Positions 1 to 7,967 of a stretch of DNA of 18,316 nt are shown here, piece by piece. The DNA comes from JAVBLQ01 sp031553435 (GTDB taxonomy: Bacteria; Bacteroidota; Bacteroidia; Bacteroidales; Azobacteroidaceae). The DNA lies in NCBI GenBank assembly GCA_031553435.1, contig JAVBLQ010000052.1, positions 1 to 18,316 of the forward strand, given 5' to 3'. The notes below the pieces were generated by a model that ran no database searches, was not told the origin of the DNA, and saw only the letters and a list, made by a program, of their open reading frames with translations. Each line of letters begins with the position of its first letter. Positions within the stretch are counted from its first letter, which is position 1. A program made the position numbers and the translations under genes.

Positions 1-1123
1 AACTCTCTACACTCAATTTTTTTCTCTCCGCTTTTACCGCATTGATTTTTTTGGTCAACAGGATGTGGAATACAGTCCAGATAACCACATCAATGAGTAT
101 AAGCAAATTGATATTAATAAATGAATATAACAGAAGATTCAATCCGATAAAAAAACAATCGATAAAAAGTATGATCAACATTGCTACACCATGCGTACAA
201 CCCAGAGCTAAAAACTTATGGTGTATATGATTTTTATCCGGCAAGAAAATATTTTTCTTCATTTTGAAACGGTGAATAATCACCCTGATTACATCAAATA
301 TAGGAATGATCAACAATGAAAATGCAAGAATAATGGCATTGGGCAATTGATTACCCTCGATTATTTCATACCTGCTCAACCTGATGGCTAATATACACAG
401 GATTAAACCGATTGTTAATGCGCCTGTATCTCCCATAAATATCCTACGCTTTCTTTTGGATGCGCCAAATACGTTGTAGTAAAAAAATGGGATCAATACT
501 CCCAAGGTTGTAAAGGCCAACATAGCATAGAGCATCCGTTCTTCATAGAGGAATAAAAAGCCGAAAAACAACAAGGCAATGCCACTCAATCCGGAAGCCA
601 GGCCATCGATCCCATCTATCAGGTTGATTGCATTGATAACAAAAACAATCACAAAAACGGTAAAAGGAATGCCTATCCAGGGAGATAATTCTCCAATACC
701 AAAAATGCCATACAGGTTATTGATCCATAAACCGGCAAGCACAATAAAAATCCCGGCAGCCACCTGCGCTAAAAATTTTACATGATAACGAACATTGATC
801 AGGTCATCTACTATACCCACAAAATATAAAATCATCAGGGCGCACATGATCAATAGAAATTTAGGAGCTATGGTAATCGTTGTCCACGCATTGGGCTGGG
901 AAACAGTAAAAACAGCAATGGTCAATCCCATTACAAAAGTGATCGTAGGAAGAAATGAGATTCCTCCCAAACGGGAAATGGCATCTTTATGCACTTTCCG
1001 GATATCCGGTGCATCAAAAAGCCGTTTCTTGAGTGAAATCAATAAAATTTTGGGTATGATGTAAGCTACAACATACAAACTGATCACAAAAGAAATAATG
1101 ATTAAATAATGCTCATTTGTCAT
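1..1123 (-). CDS. WecA/MraY-like polyprenyl-phosphate sugar-1-phosphate transferase (GT4 family), 3' end off the window
   Basis: The frame is open from an ATG at 1123 to the left edge: 374 residues without a stop, so the gene is partial at its C-terminus. It is an integral membrane protein with about ten hydrophobic segments. Family motifs are clear: the DD pair in GIVDDL (residues 106-107), NAINLIDGIDGLASG (164-178), MGDTG (230-234) and the HIHHK cluster (299-303), which is typical of WecA-type rather than peptidoglycan MraY enzymes. Known members transfer a HexNAc-1-phosphate from a UDP-sugar to undecaprenyl phosphate on the cytoplasmic face of the inner membrane, the first step of a lipid-linked glycan. 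An in-frame TAA about 10 codons upstream fixes the start region. It begins 54 bp after the UpxY-like gene and probably shares its transcript, so a role in initiating capsule, O-antigen or exopolysaccharide synthesis is inferred. The sugar used cannot be read from the sequence. Confidence 0.92.
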   Translation of the reverse strand, partial: MTNEHYLIIISFVISLYVVAYIIPKILLISLKKRLFDAPDIRKVHKDAISRLGGISFLPTITFVMGLTIAVFTVSQPNAWTTITIAPKFLLIMCALMILYFVGIVDDLINVRYHVKFLAQVAAGIFIVLAGLWINNLYGIFGIGELSPWIGIPFTVFVIVFVINAINLIDGIDGLASGLSGIALLFFGFLFLYEERMLYAMLAFTTLGVLIPFFYYNVFGASKRKRRIFMGDTGALTIGLILCILAIRLSRYEIIEGNQLPNAIILAFSLLIIPIFDVIRVIIHRFKMKKNIFLPDKNHIHHKFLALGCTHGVAMLIILFIDCFFIGLNLLLYSFININLLILIDVVIWTVFHILLTKKINAVKAERKKLSVES

Positions 1124-1177
1124 TTCACAGAAGGGAAATACAGATATGAAGTTTTACTTGAAAATTCAAACAATCTA

Positions 1178-1711
1178 TTAGTCTACAGGAACAAGCAACG
1201 ATGGATGAACATAAGTCGTAGCTACCGCTACCACACCAGGGATCGCAACGACCACTCTCCGATCACCTCTTATACGTACAAATTCGCCTTCAACCCCAGC
1301 AAACAGACCTCCTATAATACGAACTTTATCTTTTTTCTTAAAGTTAATTTCAGTAGGATCCAAATAAATCAGCTGTTCGTCTAATGAACCTGCTACCGCA
1401 ATAAAATGTTGCATTTGCTGATTGGGGACAATAATAGGTTGGTTGGTAGACTTATCCATCATGTAACGCATCGGGGCTTTTGATTCTACGTCCATCTTAA
1501 CTGTATCGATCACAGTTCTGGAAGATTTTACAAATATCAGGTTATGAACGATAGGAACTAATTTTTTCACACTCTTACCTCCCTTATTTACCAATTCATA
1601 ACGCATCGGGATAAAGTTTTCTACCTGGAGAGTATCAAGATATTCTTTCAACGCCATCTCTCTACTGTAAGTAACCCGAATGGCATACCAAACAACATCT
1701 GATCTCTTCAT
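1178..1711 (-). CDS. UpxY-family transcription antiterminator (NusG paralogue)
   Basis: 177 residues. The N-terminal NGN-type domain opens with WYAIRVTY (residues 8-15). The C-terminal KOW region has KVRIIGGLFAGVEGEFVRI at 129-147, followed by GDRRVVVAIPGVVAVAT. In Bacteroides, UpxY proteins are specialised NusG paralogues encoded first in capsular polysaccharide operons, where they prevent premature termination in the leader of their own operon. Here the gene is first after a good promoter and about 110 nt of leader, and is followed by a WecA-like transferase, which fits that role. The ATG at 1711 is preferred; a longer frame exists only through a TTG at 1720. No UpxZ-like gene lies between this gene and the transferase, unlike the classic upxY-upxZ pairs. 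Confidence 0.93.
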   Translation of the reverse strand: MKRSDVVWYAIRVTYSREMALKEYLDTLQVENFIPMRYELVNKGGKSVKKLVPIVHNLIFVKSSRTVIDTVKMDVESKAPMRYMMDKSTNQPIIVPNQQMQHFIAVAGSLDEQLIYLDPTEINFKKKDKVRIIGGLFAGVEGEFVRIRGDRRVVVAIPGVVAVATTYVHPSLLVPVD

Positions 1712-1716
1712 AATTA

Positions 1717-1736
1717 ACAATTCTACACAAAATTGT
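1717..1736 (-). promoter_or_regulatory. Small leader hairpin just before the UpxY-like start
   Basis: An exact inverted repeat ACAATT/AATTGT (1717-1722 and 1731-1736, 8-nt loop) lies within 6 nt of the ATG of the UpxY-like gene. It could fold in the leader RNA and affect initiation or antitermination. The stem is short and AT-rich, so its importance is uncertain. Confidence 0.3.
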
Positions 1737-1826
1737 ACAACTTGGGGACACCCGAAAATAAAATTCTCAAGTCAGGAAGAATCTTTGTCCTTTATTCTAT
1801 CTCAGAAACGGGATAAAAATTCGGTG

Positions 1827-1858
1827 CAAATGTAATCAATAAATCAAGTCGAAACAAG
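1827..1858 (-). promoter_or_regulatory. Bacteroidales-type promoter of the polysaccharide operon
   Basis: On the minus strand, CTTG (1858-1855), 20 bp, then TACATTTG (1834-1827) matches the Bacteroidales sigma-ABfr consensus TTTG-N19-21-TAnnTTTG, with an exact -7 box. Transcription would start near 1820 and give a leader of roughly 110 nt before the UpxY-like ATG at 1711. A leader of this kind is where UpxY proteins are known to act in Bacteroides. The promoter lies just downstream of the 176-bp palindromic repeat, which separates it from the preceding receptor gene. Confidence 0.7.
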
Positions 1859-1933
1859 GGAAATTAAAATTTAACGTAAATTTTCTAGCACAAAAATAAA
1901 AAAGGCGTAGGGCAAAGGGTGAAAGGGACAAAG

Positions 1934-2109
1934 TTTAACATTTCAAGTTGAAATCAATACGAACATTTTTGGGTGCACGGTACAAGGTGCACGGTGCACG
2001 AATTGCTTACGCCTGATAGTGCACTACATCTGATAAACCGACCGTGCACCATGCACCGTGTACCTTTGCACCCAAAACATTCACATTGGTTACATTTTGA
2101 ATATTTAAA
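1934..2109 (+). repeat. 176-bp palindromic repeat element, copy 1
   Basis: The element runs from TTTAA to TTAAA. A 103-bp core (1971-2073) is an imperfect palindrome: the arms begin GGGTGCAC and end TTGCACCC, are built of GGTGCAC heptamers, match at about 28 of 32 positions, and enclose a unique centre of about 40 nt. The outer flanks (1934-1970, 2074-2109) recur in reverse orientation around the copy at 15278-15453, 32/37 and 32/36 identical. The cores of the two copies match at 98/103 in the same orientation. The outermost 17 bp of the two ends are weakly inverted (12/17), as in a MITE. No target duplication was seen. It fills the space between the receptor gene and the polysaccharide promoter and could also act as a terminator. 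Confidence 0.9.
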
Positions 2110-2147
2110 GAAAGAGCTTAGGTCAAGGGTTAGGTTGGGGTGACATT

Positions 2148-4421
2148 CTAAAACCGGACAATCAAATCTGCTCCCAACTGCATCGGTTTTCCCTTTTGTA
2201 CAAAGGAATTATTCATGGATTCAAAATAGAAGGCATCATAACTGGTATCCAAAGCATTTTTCATCCAAAAATCCAGGGTGAAGATGCTTTTGCTGAATCC
2301 GGCTCGGAAGTTAAGTAGTCCGTATACATCCTGTGCAATATCATTGGCCGGTGTCCAGTAAATTTTTCCGGCACCGTTGTATTGAGCCTGGATATTGACT
2401 CTATCTATTATTTTATTGGAAAATGTCTTGATATAGGAACCATAAACGGAAAAAGTCTGTTGCGGAGCAAAAGGTATGTATTTTCCGCTATAATCATTGG
2501 TTCCATCGTCATAGTCTTTGAAAGTGGCATGGACGTAACCGTAATTAGCTCCCAGATTCAATTCGGGAAGAACACGAACATTCACACTTACATCGACACC
2601 TTTGTTAACAGCGTTTCCTGCATTGGTCAACATCCGTCCGGCGCCACTATTCACAAATTTAGTCAATTGCATATCTTTTACATCGATGTAAAAAAGAGCC
2701 AGGTCTGTCCACAACACATTCTTAATCAGTTCTCCTTTGAATCCGATTTCATAATTCCAGCTGATTTCCGGTTTGTATGAAACCACATCTTTGATCGGAG
2801 TTGAAGGAGTACTGCTACCACCCGGTCGTTGTTGCTGTATGGCATCTTTCACGATATCCGAAAACATCTGGATATTGAATCCTCCGGGGTTATAGCCTTT
2901 GGCTACGGTTGCATATACATATTTATTGCCGCCAAATTCATATTTCAATGAACCTTTGGGTAATATCTGGGTGAATTCCATTGATTCGGAACCAATCATC
3001 GTCGTATCCAAAGGCATGGTAAATGTTCTGGGTCCCATTTTTCCACTCAAAGTCATTGCGGTAGATGTATTGTAATCCAGATCATCTTTTTCGTAATCCA
3101 AACGGATACCGGCTGTGAGAGACAATCCTTTTACAAATAGGTTATTATAGGTGGATTGATGGAAAATAGCGCCACCAATTGTTGGCGTATTGAATGAGCC
3201 CGGAATAAAAACAGAATTATCGACAATGGAAAGCAACGGCATTCCCGGATTTTCCTGATGCAATCTGTCGAAAACCGGTTGTAAAATGGTACGGATACCA
3301 TCTTGCTTGAAATCGACATCGCCCTGTGTCTGCAAATGATTATTAAAACCAAAAACACCGAATGACCATTGATAATTGCGGTTGTTGTTGGACTTAATAC
3401 TCAACTCTTCTGTTACTGTTTCCTGATTTTGTTTCTGGGTAATGGTGAAAAGAGAAAGAGGCGTATAATCCTGATCCATCACCATATCATCTTTCAATAT
3501 CTGGAAAGAAGTGGACGAGGAGAGCAGGATATTTTTATTTTTATAAGCCAGATTGATTGTATTTCCTCCCATTTTCCGGTTGTAACTTCCTTCATCGTTG
3601 TAATTCACGGGTTGGGTTGTTCCGGTTGTTTTATCATATTTTCCATAAGGGAAAGCGCCCTGATCCACATAATCATAATTGATAATGTAGGCTCCGGTAA
3701 ATGAATCGGCAATTTTGAAATCAAAACGCAAGCGGCCTCCGACTGAAGTCGAAGCATCGGCTTTCTCACCCGTATATTCGTTGGTAAAGAAACCATCGTC
3801 TTTATCATAATATGCAGCCAGAGAAACTCCCAGGTCTTCATTGATCCGGGTATAATTGGAAGCTTTGGCTTTGAACAGTCCGTAATTTCCTCCGGTCAAC
3901 GTTATTTTCGTTCCCTGATATGAAAGTGCGGAAGGGGTGTAAATGTTCACAATTCCACCCATGGCATTCCGACCGTACAAGGTTCCTTGAGGGCCTCGCA
4001 ATACTTCAACCCGCTGTACATCTACAAAATCGAAATCGAAAGTGGTTTTATTTAAATATGGAGCGTTGTCGACATACATTCCGGCGGCTTGTCCGGTACT
4101 GCGGTTACCGATTCCACGGATATATACGGGAGCCGTCATTTTGGAACCATAATCAGGAATGAAGAAATTGGGAATGATGGTCGACATGTCTTTCACATCA
4201 AAAATCTGCATGCCGTCTATCTGTAAAGGAGACAAAACGGTAACGGAACCCGGCAGTTTCTTCAATTGGTTGGTTTCTTTGGAAGAAGAGGTGATAACCA
4301 CTTCATTCAGATACTGTGTTTTGATTGTATCGTCTTTCAGATCGACATCTTTCAGGTTGTTATTTGAAAATATGAGAGAAGAAGAAAGCGTAAATAAACA
4401 GGTAAATAATAAATGTTTCAT
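2148..4421 (-). CDS. TonB-dependent outer-membrane receptor, substrate unknown
   Basis: 757 residues, full length. An N-terminal signal peptide (about residues 1-19) precedes a TonB-box-like LNEVVIT (38-44) and a plug domain (about 52-160) ending in VEVLRGPQGTLYGRNAMGG (138-156), the signature of this receptor class. The rest is an outer-membrane beta-barrel ending in the expected C-terminal aromatic (DLIVRF). There is no N-terminal carboxypeptidase-like domain and no SusD partner next to it, so it is not a SusC-type glycan importer; siderophore, cobalamin or another small ligand is more likely. No iron-box or riboswitch was recognised upstream. It starts 82 bp after the Fic gene on the same strand, and a GAACTTTG (near the TAnnTTTG -7 box) lies about 23 bp before the ATG but without a well-spaced -33 box. 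Confidence 0.93.
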   Translation of the reverse strand: MKHLLFTCLFTLSSSLIFSNNNLKDVDLKDDTIKTQYLNEVVITSSSKETNQLKKLPGSVTVLSPLQIDGMQIFDVKDMSTIIPNFFIPDYGSKMTAPVYIRGIGNRSTGQAAGMYVDNAPYLNKTTFDFDFVDVQRVEVLRGPQGTLYGRNAMGGIVNIYTPSALSYQGTKITLTGGNYGLFKAKASNYTRINEDLGVSLAAYYDKDDGFFTNEYTGEKADASTSVGGRLRFDFKIADSFTGAYIINYDYVDQGAFPYGKYDKTTGTTQPVNYNDEGSYNRKMGGNTINLAYKNKNILLSSSTSFQILKDDMVMDQDYTPLSLFTITQKQNQETVTEELSIKSNNNRNYQWSFGVFGFNNHLQTQGDVDFKQDGIRTILQPVFDRLHQENPGMPLLSIVDNSVFIPGSFNTPTIGGAIFHQSTYNNLFVKGLSLTAGIRLDYEKDDLDYNTSTAMTLSGKMGPRTFTMPLDTTMIGSESMEFTQILPKGSLKYEFGGNKYVYATVAKGYNPGGFNIQMFSDIVKDAIQQQRPGGSSTPSTPIKDVVSYKPEISWNYEIGFKGELIKNVLWTDLALFYIDVKDMQLTKFVNSGAGRMLTNAGNAVNKGVDVSVNVRVLPELNLGANYGYVHATFKDYDDGTNDYSGKYIPFAPQQTFSVYGSYIKTFSNKIIDRVNIQAQYNGAGKIYWTPANDIAQDVYGLLNFRAGFSKSIFTLDFWMKNALDTSYDAFYFESMNNSFVQKGKPMQLGADLIVRF

Positions 4422-4503
4422 ATTTATTAAAATTTTTCCGCAAAGTTCGGAAAAATGGAGGGAAAATTATGGGACAAAAACGTTTAGTAATTGTCTTTTT
4501 CAA

Positions 4504-5277
4504 TTAAAATGCCTTTTCTACTTTTCTAATTTCCTGTTCCAAATATTTTTCCTGTTGCTCATACATAAAATTCCGGAATGCCTGAATATTAATTTCATCA
4601 TCTTTTCGGGCCTCTTCCAATGCTTTATAATAATCCAATTTATCTTCTTTAAATATAATAGCCAGAGGTTGATTATGATATTCCAGAATATAATTCATCA
4701 ACAATCGGGAAACCCGGCCATTCCCATCAGCAAAAGGATGTATGCTTACCAGATAAAAATGAGCATCAAAAGCAAGATCATAAATTTCTTCTACTGTTTT
4801 TAGTCCCTTAATTCTGCAATTTATTTCTTCACAAAGCATTTCCACCTCTCGTGGAATTTTTTGATAATTAGCAAAATAACGGGCGCCAACATGTACCATT
4901 GATTTTCTGAAATCTCCTTTTGAAGAATCATAACTGCCTGCTGATGCGTTAATGATTCCTCCTGTTGTTTTCATTACCCAGGCGCTCATTGCTTGAATTA
5001 TTGGAGAAGTAATATCCTTCTTTTGCCGTGCAAGATCCAGAGTTTGAATCAAAGCTTCCTGATGATCTTTCACCATATTATGATCCTGCAAAGGTTTGCC
5101 TTTGGCTGTGATTCCTTCCGTAAGCAATAATAAGGTTTCTTCTTCCGTCAAAGAGGAGCCTTCTATGGCTGTGGAATGGTGAGAAATATGTATCTCATTC
5201 ATCAACTCAAAATTGATGGCATTCCTTATATCTAATTCATTGAACCGATTCAATAATTTCTCAAACCTTTCATGCAT
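4504..5277 (-). CDS. Fic/DOC family protein, class II (self-inhibited AMP-transferase type)
   Basis: 257 residues. The Fic motif is complete: HPFADGNGRVSR at 180-191, with the catalytic His180 and the nucleotide-phosphate binding GNGR. Upstream, STAIEG (35-40) matches the inhibitory-helix motif [S/T]xxxE[G/N]; its place N-terminal to the Fic core makes this a class II Fic, in which Glu39 would block productive ATP binding. Known Fic proteins transfer AMP (sometimes another phosphate-containing group) to a Ser/Thr/Tyr hydroxyl of a target protein. There is no separate antitoxin gene beside it, in agreement with built-in inhibition. No recognisable DNA-binding domain follows the core. It lies between aguB and the TonB receptor on the same strand; no functional link is evident. 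The target is unknown. Confidence 0.93.
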   Translation of the reverse strand: MHERFEKLLNRFNELDIRNAINFELMNEIHISHHSTAIEGSSLTEEETLLLLTEGITAKGKPLQDHNMVKDHQEALIQTLDLARQKKDITSPIIQAMSAWVMKTTGGIINASAGSYDSSKGDFRKSMVHVGARYFANYQKIPREVEMLCEEINCRIKGLKTVEEIYDLAFDAHFYLVSIHPFADGNGRVSRLLMNYILEYHNQPLAIIFKEDKLDYYKALEEARKDDEINIQAFRNFMYEQQEKYLEQEIRKVEKAF

Positions 5278-5319
5278 AGCATCTTATTTTTACAAAAATC
5301 AGATTTAATATCTTAATTA

Positions 5320-6195
5320 TCAATCAATAAACCGCTTGGTAATATCCTGAAAAGCATCGATTCTCCGATCCCGGAAGAAGGGCCACCAACGGCGAACCTG
5401 TTCCGATCGTTTCAGATTGAGTTCTATAACCAGATTTTCTTCTTTATCATTAGAGGCTTCAATCAACATTTCGCCCTGAGGTCCGGCTACAAAACTATTT
5501 CCCCAGAATTGAATTCCGTTGGTTTGTTGAGAAGGATCCGCCTCATGCCCGGTGCGGTTCACCGAAATCACATGCAATCCATTGGCAACAGCATGACCTC
5601 TTTGGGAAATGATCCAGGCGTTTTTTTGTCGTTCTTTTTCCTCTTCACTGTCTGATGATTCCCAACCGATGGCTGTAGGATAAATTAACATTTCCGCTCC
5701 TGCCATCGCCATCAAACGTGCTGCTTCAGGATACCATTGATCCCAACAGACCAATACTCCTAGTTTTCCTACGGATGTTTGAATGGGAGTAAAACCCAAG
5801 TCGCCGGGAGTAAAATAGAATTTTTCGTAATAAGCAGGATCATCCGGGATGTGCATTTTCCGGTATTTTCCAGCAATAGAACCGTCTTTTTCAATCACTA
5901 CCGCTGTATTATGATAAATGCCGGGAGCTCTTTTTTCAAATAATGATAGTACAATGACAACTTCCAATTCTTTGGCCAAAGCTCCGAAAATATCGGTCGA
6001 TGGTCCGGGAATTGTTTCCGCCAGATCAAAAAGCCGAGTATCTTCCGTTTGGCAAAAATACAGGCTATTGTGCAATTCCTGCAAAACGATCAACTGAGCT
6101 CCTTTGGAAGCGCAATTTCTTATGTTGGATTTCAACTTTTCGATATTCTTCCGAATATCTGCAATATTAGCTTGTTGTATTAAACCGACTTTCAT
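5320..6195 (-). CDS. aguB: N-carbamoylputrescine amidase
   Basis: 291 residues, the usual length for this nitrilase-superfamily enzyme. The catalytic triad is visible: Glu40 (VLQELHN), Lys113 (KYRKMHIPDDP) and Cys150 (VCWDQWYPEAARLM). The C-terminal RRWWPFFRDRRIDAF is characteristic of plant-type N-carbamoylputrescine amidases. It hydrolyses N-carbamoylputrescine to putrescine, CO2 and ammonia in the cytoplasm. The ATG at 6195 is chosen because MKVGLIQQAN is the family's normal beginning; an 18-residue extension to a GTG at 6249 would translate a 7-bp repeat region and overlap the aguA stop. It follows aguA by 50 bp, so the two steps of putrescine formation from agmatine form an operon. Confidence 0.95.
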   Translation of the reverse strand: MKVGLIQQANIADIRKNIEKLKSNIRNCASKGAQLIVLQELHNSLYFCQTEDTRLFDLAETIPGPSTDIFGALAKELEVVIVLSLFEKRAPGIYHNTAVVIEKDGSIAGKYRKMHIPDDPAYYEKFYFTPGDLGFTPIQTSVGKLGVLVCWDQWYPEAARLMAMAGAEMLIYPTAIGWESSDSEEEKERQKNAWIISQRGHAVANGLHVISVNRTGHEADPSQQTNGIQFWGNSFVAGPQGEMLIEASNDKEENLVIELNLKRSEQVRRWWPFFRDRRIDAFQDITKRFID

Positions 6196-6202
6196 ATTTG
6201 TA

Positions 6203-6249
6203 ATGGTGAATGGTGAATAGTGAGAGTCGCAGCGAACCTCAGCTCTCAC
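6203..6249. repeat. Heptamer repeat (ATGGTGA type) with hairpin between aguA and aguB
   Basis: On the plus strand three 7-bp units, ATGGTGA, ATGGTGA and ATAGTGA (6203-6223), run into a stem GTGAGAG (6220-6226) that pairs with CTCTCAC (6243-6249). The hairpin covers the stop of aguA and lies just before the aguB start, so in the operon mRNA it could influence aguB expression or mRNA end stability. The units resemble the longer palindrome at 11534-11599. Confidence 0.65.
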
Positions 6250-7280
6250 AAAAAAAATTCAGGAAACTGCATCGTAATACAATGCAAGGATCCGTGTTGT
6301 TTTATTAATGGTAAACAATTGATACCGATAATTTCCCGATCCGGGAAAGCTTGTTCCAATTGTTTTTTAGCGATCGCATCTTTAGAAGAATTATAAAACG
6401 GAAGTAATACTGCTCCGTTGATGATCAGGAAATTGGCATAAGTTGCAGGCAAACGTTCGCCGTCTTCCCAGACGGCATCTGCCATAGGTAAGGGAATCAG
6501 ATGATAAGGCTTATCGTCCAATGTGCGGAATTTCATCAATTCTTCTTCCATCAAACGCAATTCCCCGAAATGTTCATCAGCCGGATCTTCGCATTTTACA
6601 TAAGCGATTGTTTCTTTGTTACAGAAACGAGCCAATGTGTCGATATGACTATCTGTGTCATCACCAGCCAGATAACCATGATTGAGCCAAAGTATTTTTT
6701 CAGCGTCAAAAATCATTTTTAGATGATCCTGAATTTCGGCTTTTAATTTGTAATCGTTGCGATTAGGAGACATCAGACACTGAGATGTAGTTAAAATTGT
6801 TCCTTCTCCGTCAGATTCTATGCTTCCGCCTTCCAATACGCAATATTTCATACCCTGATACCCAACTGTTTCCGTAAATACTTTTGAGCCAAATAAGCGT
6901 TTGGTGATTTGATTATCGTGGTTTGCCGCAAATTTCAGTCCCCATCCGTTAAAAGTAAAATCATAAAGAAACGGACGACCGGAAACCAGAATCGAAATTG
7001 CGCCATGATCCCGCGCCCATGTATCATTGGATGGTATTTGCCTGAAAATAACCTGAGTAAAATCGATATATCCCAATTGCTTTTTTACAGTTTCAATGTT
7101 CCGGCAAACGATCAGCAATTTTTCTCTTTTAACGATTTCATGAGCAATCTGCACATAACATGCAGTCACTTCATCCAGGAGATCTTTCCAGTCTGTATCT
7201 TCATGAGGCCAAGTCAATTGTACTCCACTTTGAGGATACCATTCGGCAGGTAAAATAATTTCGCGTTCTATCTTATTCAT
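6246..7280 (-). CDS. aguA: Agmatine deiminase
   Basis: 344 residues, normal for the bacterial agmatine deiminase / peptidyl-arginine-deiminase-type family. Family landmarks are WPHEDTDW (24-31), NDTWARDHG (85-93), DTDSHID (208-214, with the active-site His212) and GSLHCITMQ (330-338), where Cys334 is the catalytic nucleophile. It converts agmatine to N-carbamoylputrescine and ammonia; the next gene, aguB, completes conversion to putrescine. Together they are the alternative to agmatinase and usually supply polyamines in organisms that decarboxylate arginine. The ATG at 7280 is the only start that fits the family N-terminus. A heptamer palindrome precedes it, and no perfect promoter box was found upstream (TATCTTCG at 17-24 nt before the ATG is the nearest match). 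Confidence 0.96.
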   Translation of the reverse strand: MNKIEREIILPAEWYPQSGVQLTWPHEDTDWKDLLDEVTACYVQIAHEIVKREKLLIVCRNIETVKKQLGYIDFTQVIFRQIPSNDTWARDHGAISILVSGRPFLYDFTFNGWGLKFAANHDNQITKRLFGSKVFTETVGYQGMKYCVLEGGSIESDGEGTILTTSQCLMSPNRNDYKLKAEIQDHLKMIFDAEKILWLNHGYLAGDDTDSHIDTLARFCNKETIAYVKCEDPADEHFGELRLMEEELMKFRTLDDKPYHLIPLPMADAVWEDGERLPATYANFLIINGAVLLPFYNSSKDAIAKKQLEQAFPDREIIGINCLPLIKQHGSLHCITMQFPEFFL

Positions 7281-7299
7281 GAGCGCGAAGATAATAAAT

Positions 7300-7376
7300 A
7301 ATTGAAAATTGAAAGTTGAAAATTGAAAATGATTTTATTAATGTACGCTTTCATTTTCAACTTTCAATTGTCAATT
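7300..7376. repeat. Heptamer palindrome (ATTGAAA type) between aguA and the DUF937-like gene
   Basis: The left arm (7300-7332) is four units of the ATTGAAA/GTTGAAA type followed by ATGA. The right arm (7351-7376) is its reverse complement with one unit fewer and one base changed. The arms are separated by 18 nt. It reaches the stop codon of the DUF937-like gene and lies upstream of aguA, so it may serve as an mRNA 3' hairpin. The one-unit difference is what replication slippage in a 7-bp repeat would give. Confidence 0.8.
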
Positions 7377-7914
7377 ACTTTCCAAAGAGGCTTCCCAGCG
7401 CCCCCATGATTCCTCCTTTGTTGTTTGATACCAAACGGACGACATCATCCAATCCAAAACCGTCATTATCATCATCCAAGCGGTTCATCAGGGAGTTTAC
7501 ATCCAATCCTCCCAGGTTTCCGCCTGCCAGAGATTGGAAAAGGCCATTAAAATCAAGAGCCTTATCATTCGGATCTGCGGCTTTTTGCCCTAATGAATTC
7601 ATAATCATCGGAACAACAGCCGAAGCGATTCCACCTGCAATAGCCGGGCTGATTCCTGTTTTCTGACTGATCATACTGACTACATAACCTTGGATACCAT
7701 TCATAACAGGAGATCCGGTTGTTGTAGTTTTTTTAGAAAATATATCCATCAAACCGGTTATATTGCCTTTAGAAAATTCACTCATCAAGCCATCAACCAA
7801 TGATGATGCAATAACTTGTGTCACAGCTCCTTTTTGTTCACTTGGAATGGCAGATTCTCCGGCTACAGCCTGTTGTGAAAATCCTTGTACGAGGTTCATT
7901 AAATTTTCGATCAT
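7375..7914 (-). CDS. DUF937-like protein of unknown function
   Basis: 179 residues, no signal peptide and no clear membrane span. The sequence is rich in Gly, Ser, Asn and Met: GGIASAVVPMIMNSLGQKA (94-112), then GGNLGGLDVNSLMN, an acidic DDDNDG (147-152) resembling a calcium-binding DxDxDG loop, and a Gly-rich end (GGIMGALGSLFGK). This composition, with helical repeats that alternate hydrophobic patches and Gly/Asn turns, resembles the DUF937 family; the family assignment is from memory of its general pattern. No enzymatic motif is visible. It lies 53 bp after the phosphatase-like lipoprotein gene and 94 bp before aguA on the same strand. Its role is unknown. Confidence 0.72.
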   Translation of the reverse strand: MIENLMNLVQGFSQQAVAGESAIPSEQKGAVTQVIASSLVDGLMSEFSKGNITGLMDIFSKKTTTTGSPVMNGIQGYVVSMISQKTGISPAIAGGIASAVVPMIMNSLGQKAADPNDKALDFNGLFQSLAGGNLGGLDVNSLMNRLDDDNDGFGLDDVVRLVSNNKGGIMGALGSLFGK

Positions 7915-7967
7915 AATGCTTTGAGTTTAGAGTTATTAAATAAAAATAATTTAGATTCATATCGATT

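Noticed and set aside
42..1064. Plus-strand frames of 62, 68 and 89 codons.
   Set aside because: They are antisense to the WecA-like transferase, whose minus-strand frame is open throughout and has all family motifs.
2001..2040. The flipped centre of the palindromic core as a phase-variable promoter for the UpxY operon.
   Set aside because: Neither strand of the centre carries a TAnnTTTG box, and a good promoter for the operon already lies outside it at 1827-1858.
4159..4803. 214-codon plus-strand frame.
   Set aside because: It runs antisense across the starts of the TonB receptor and Fic genes, both of which have clear motifs; it shows no domain of its own.
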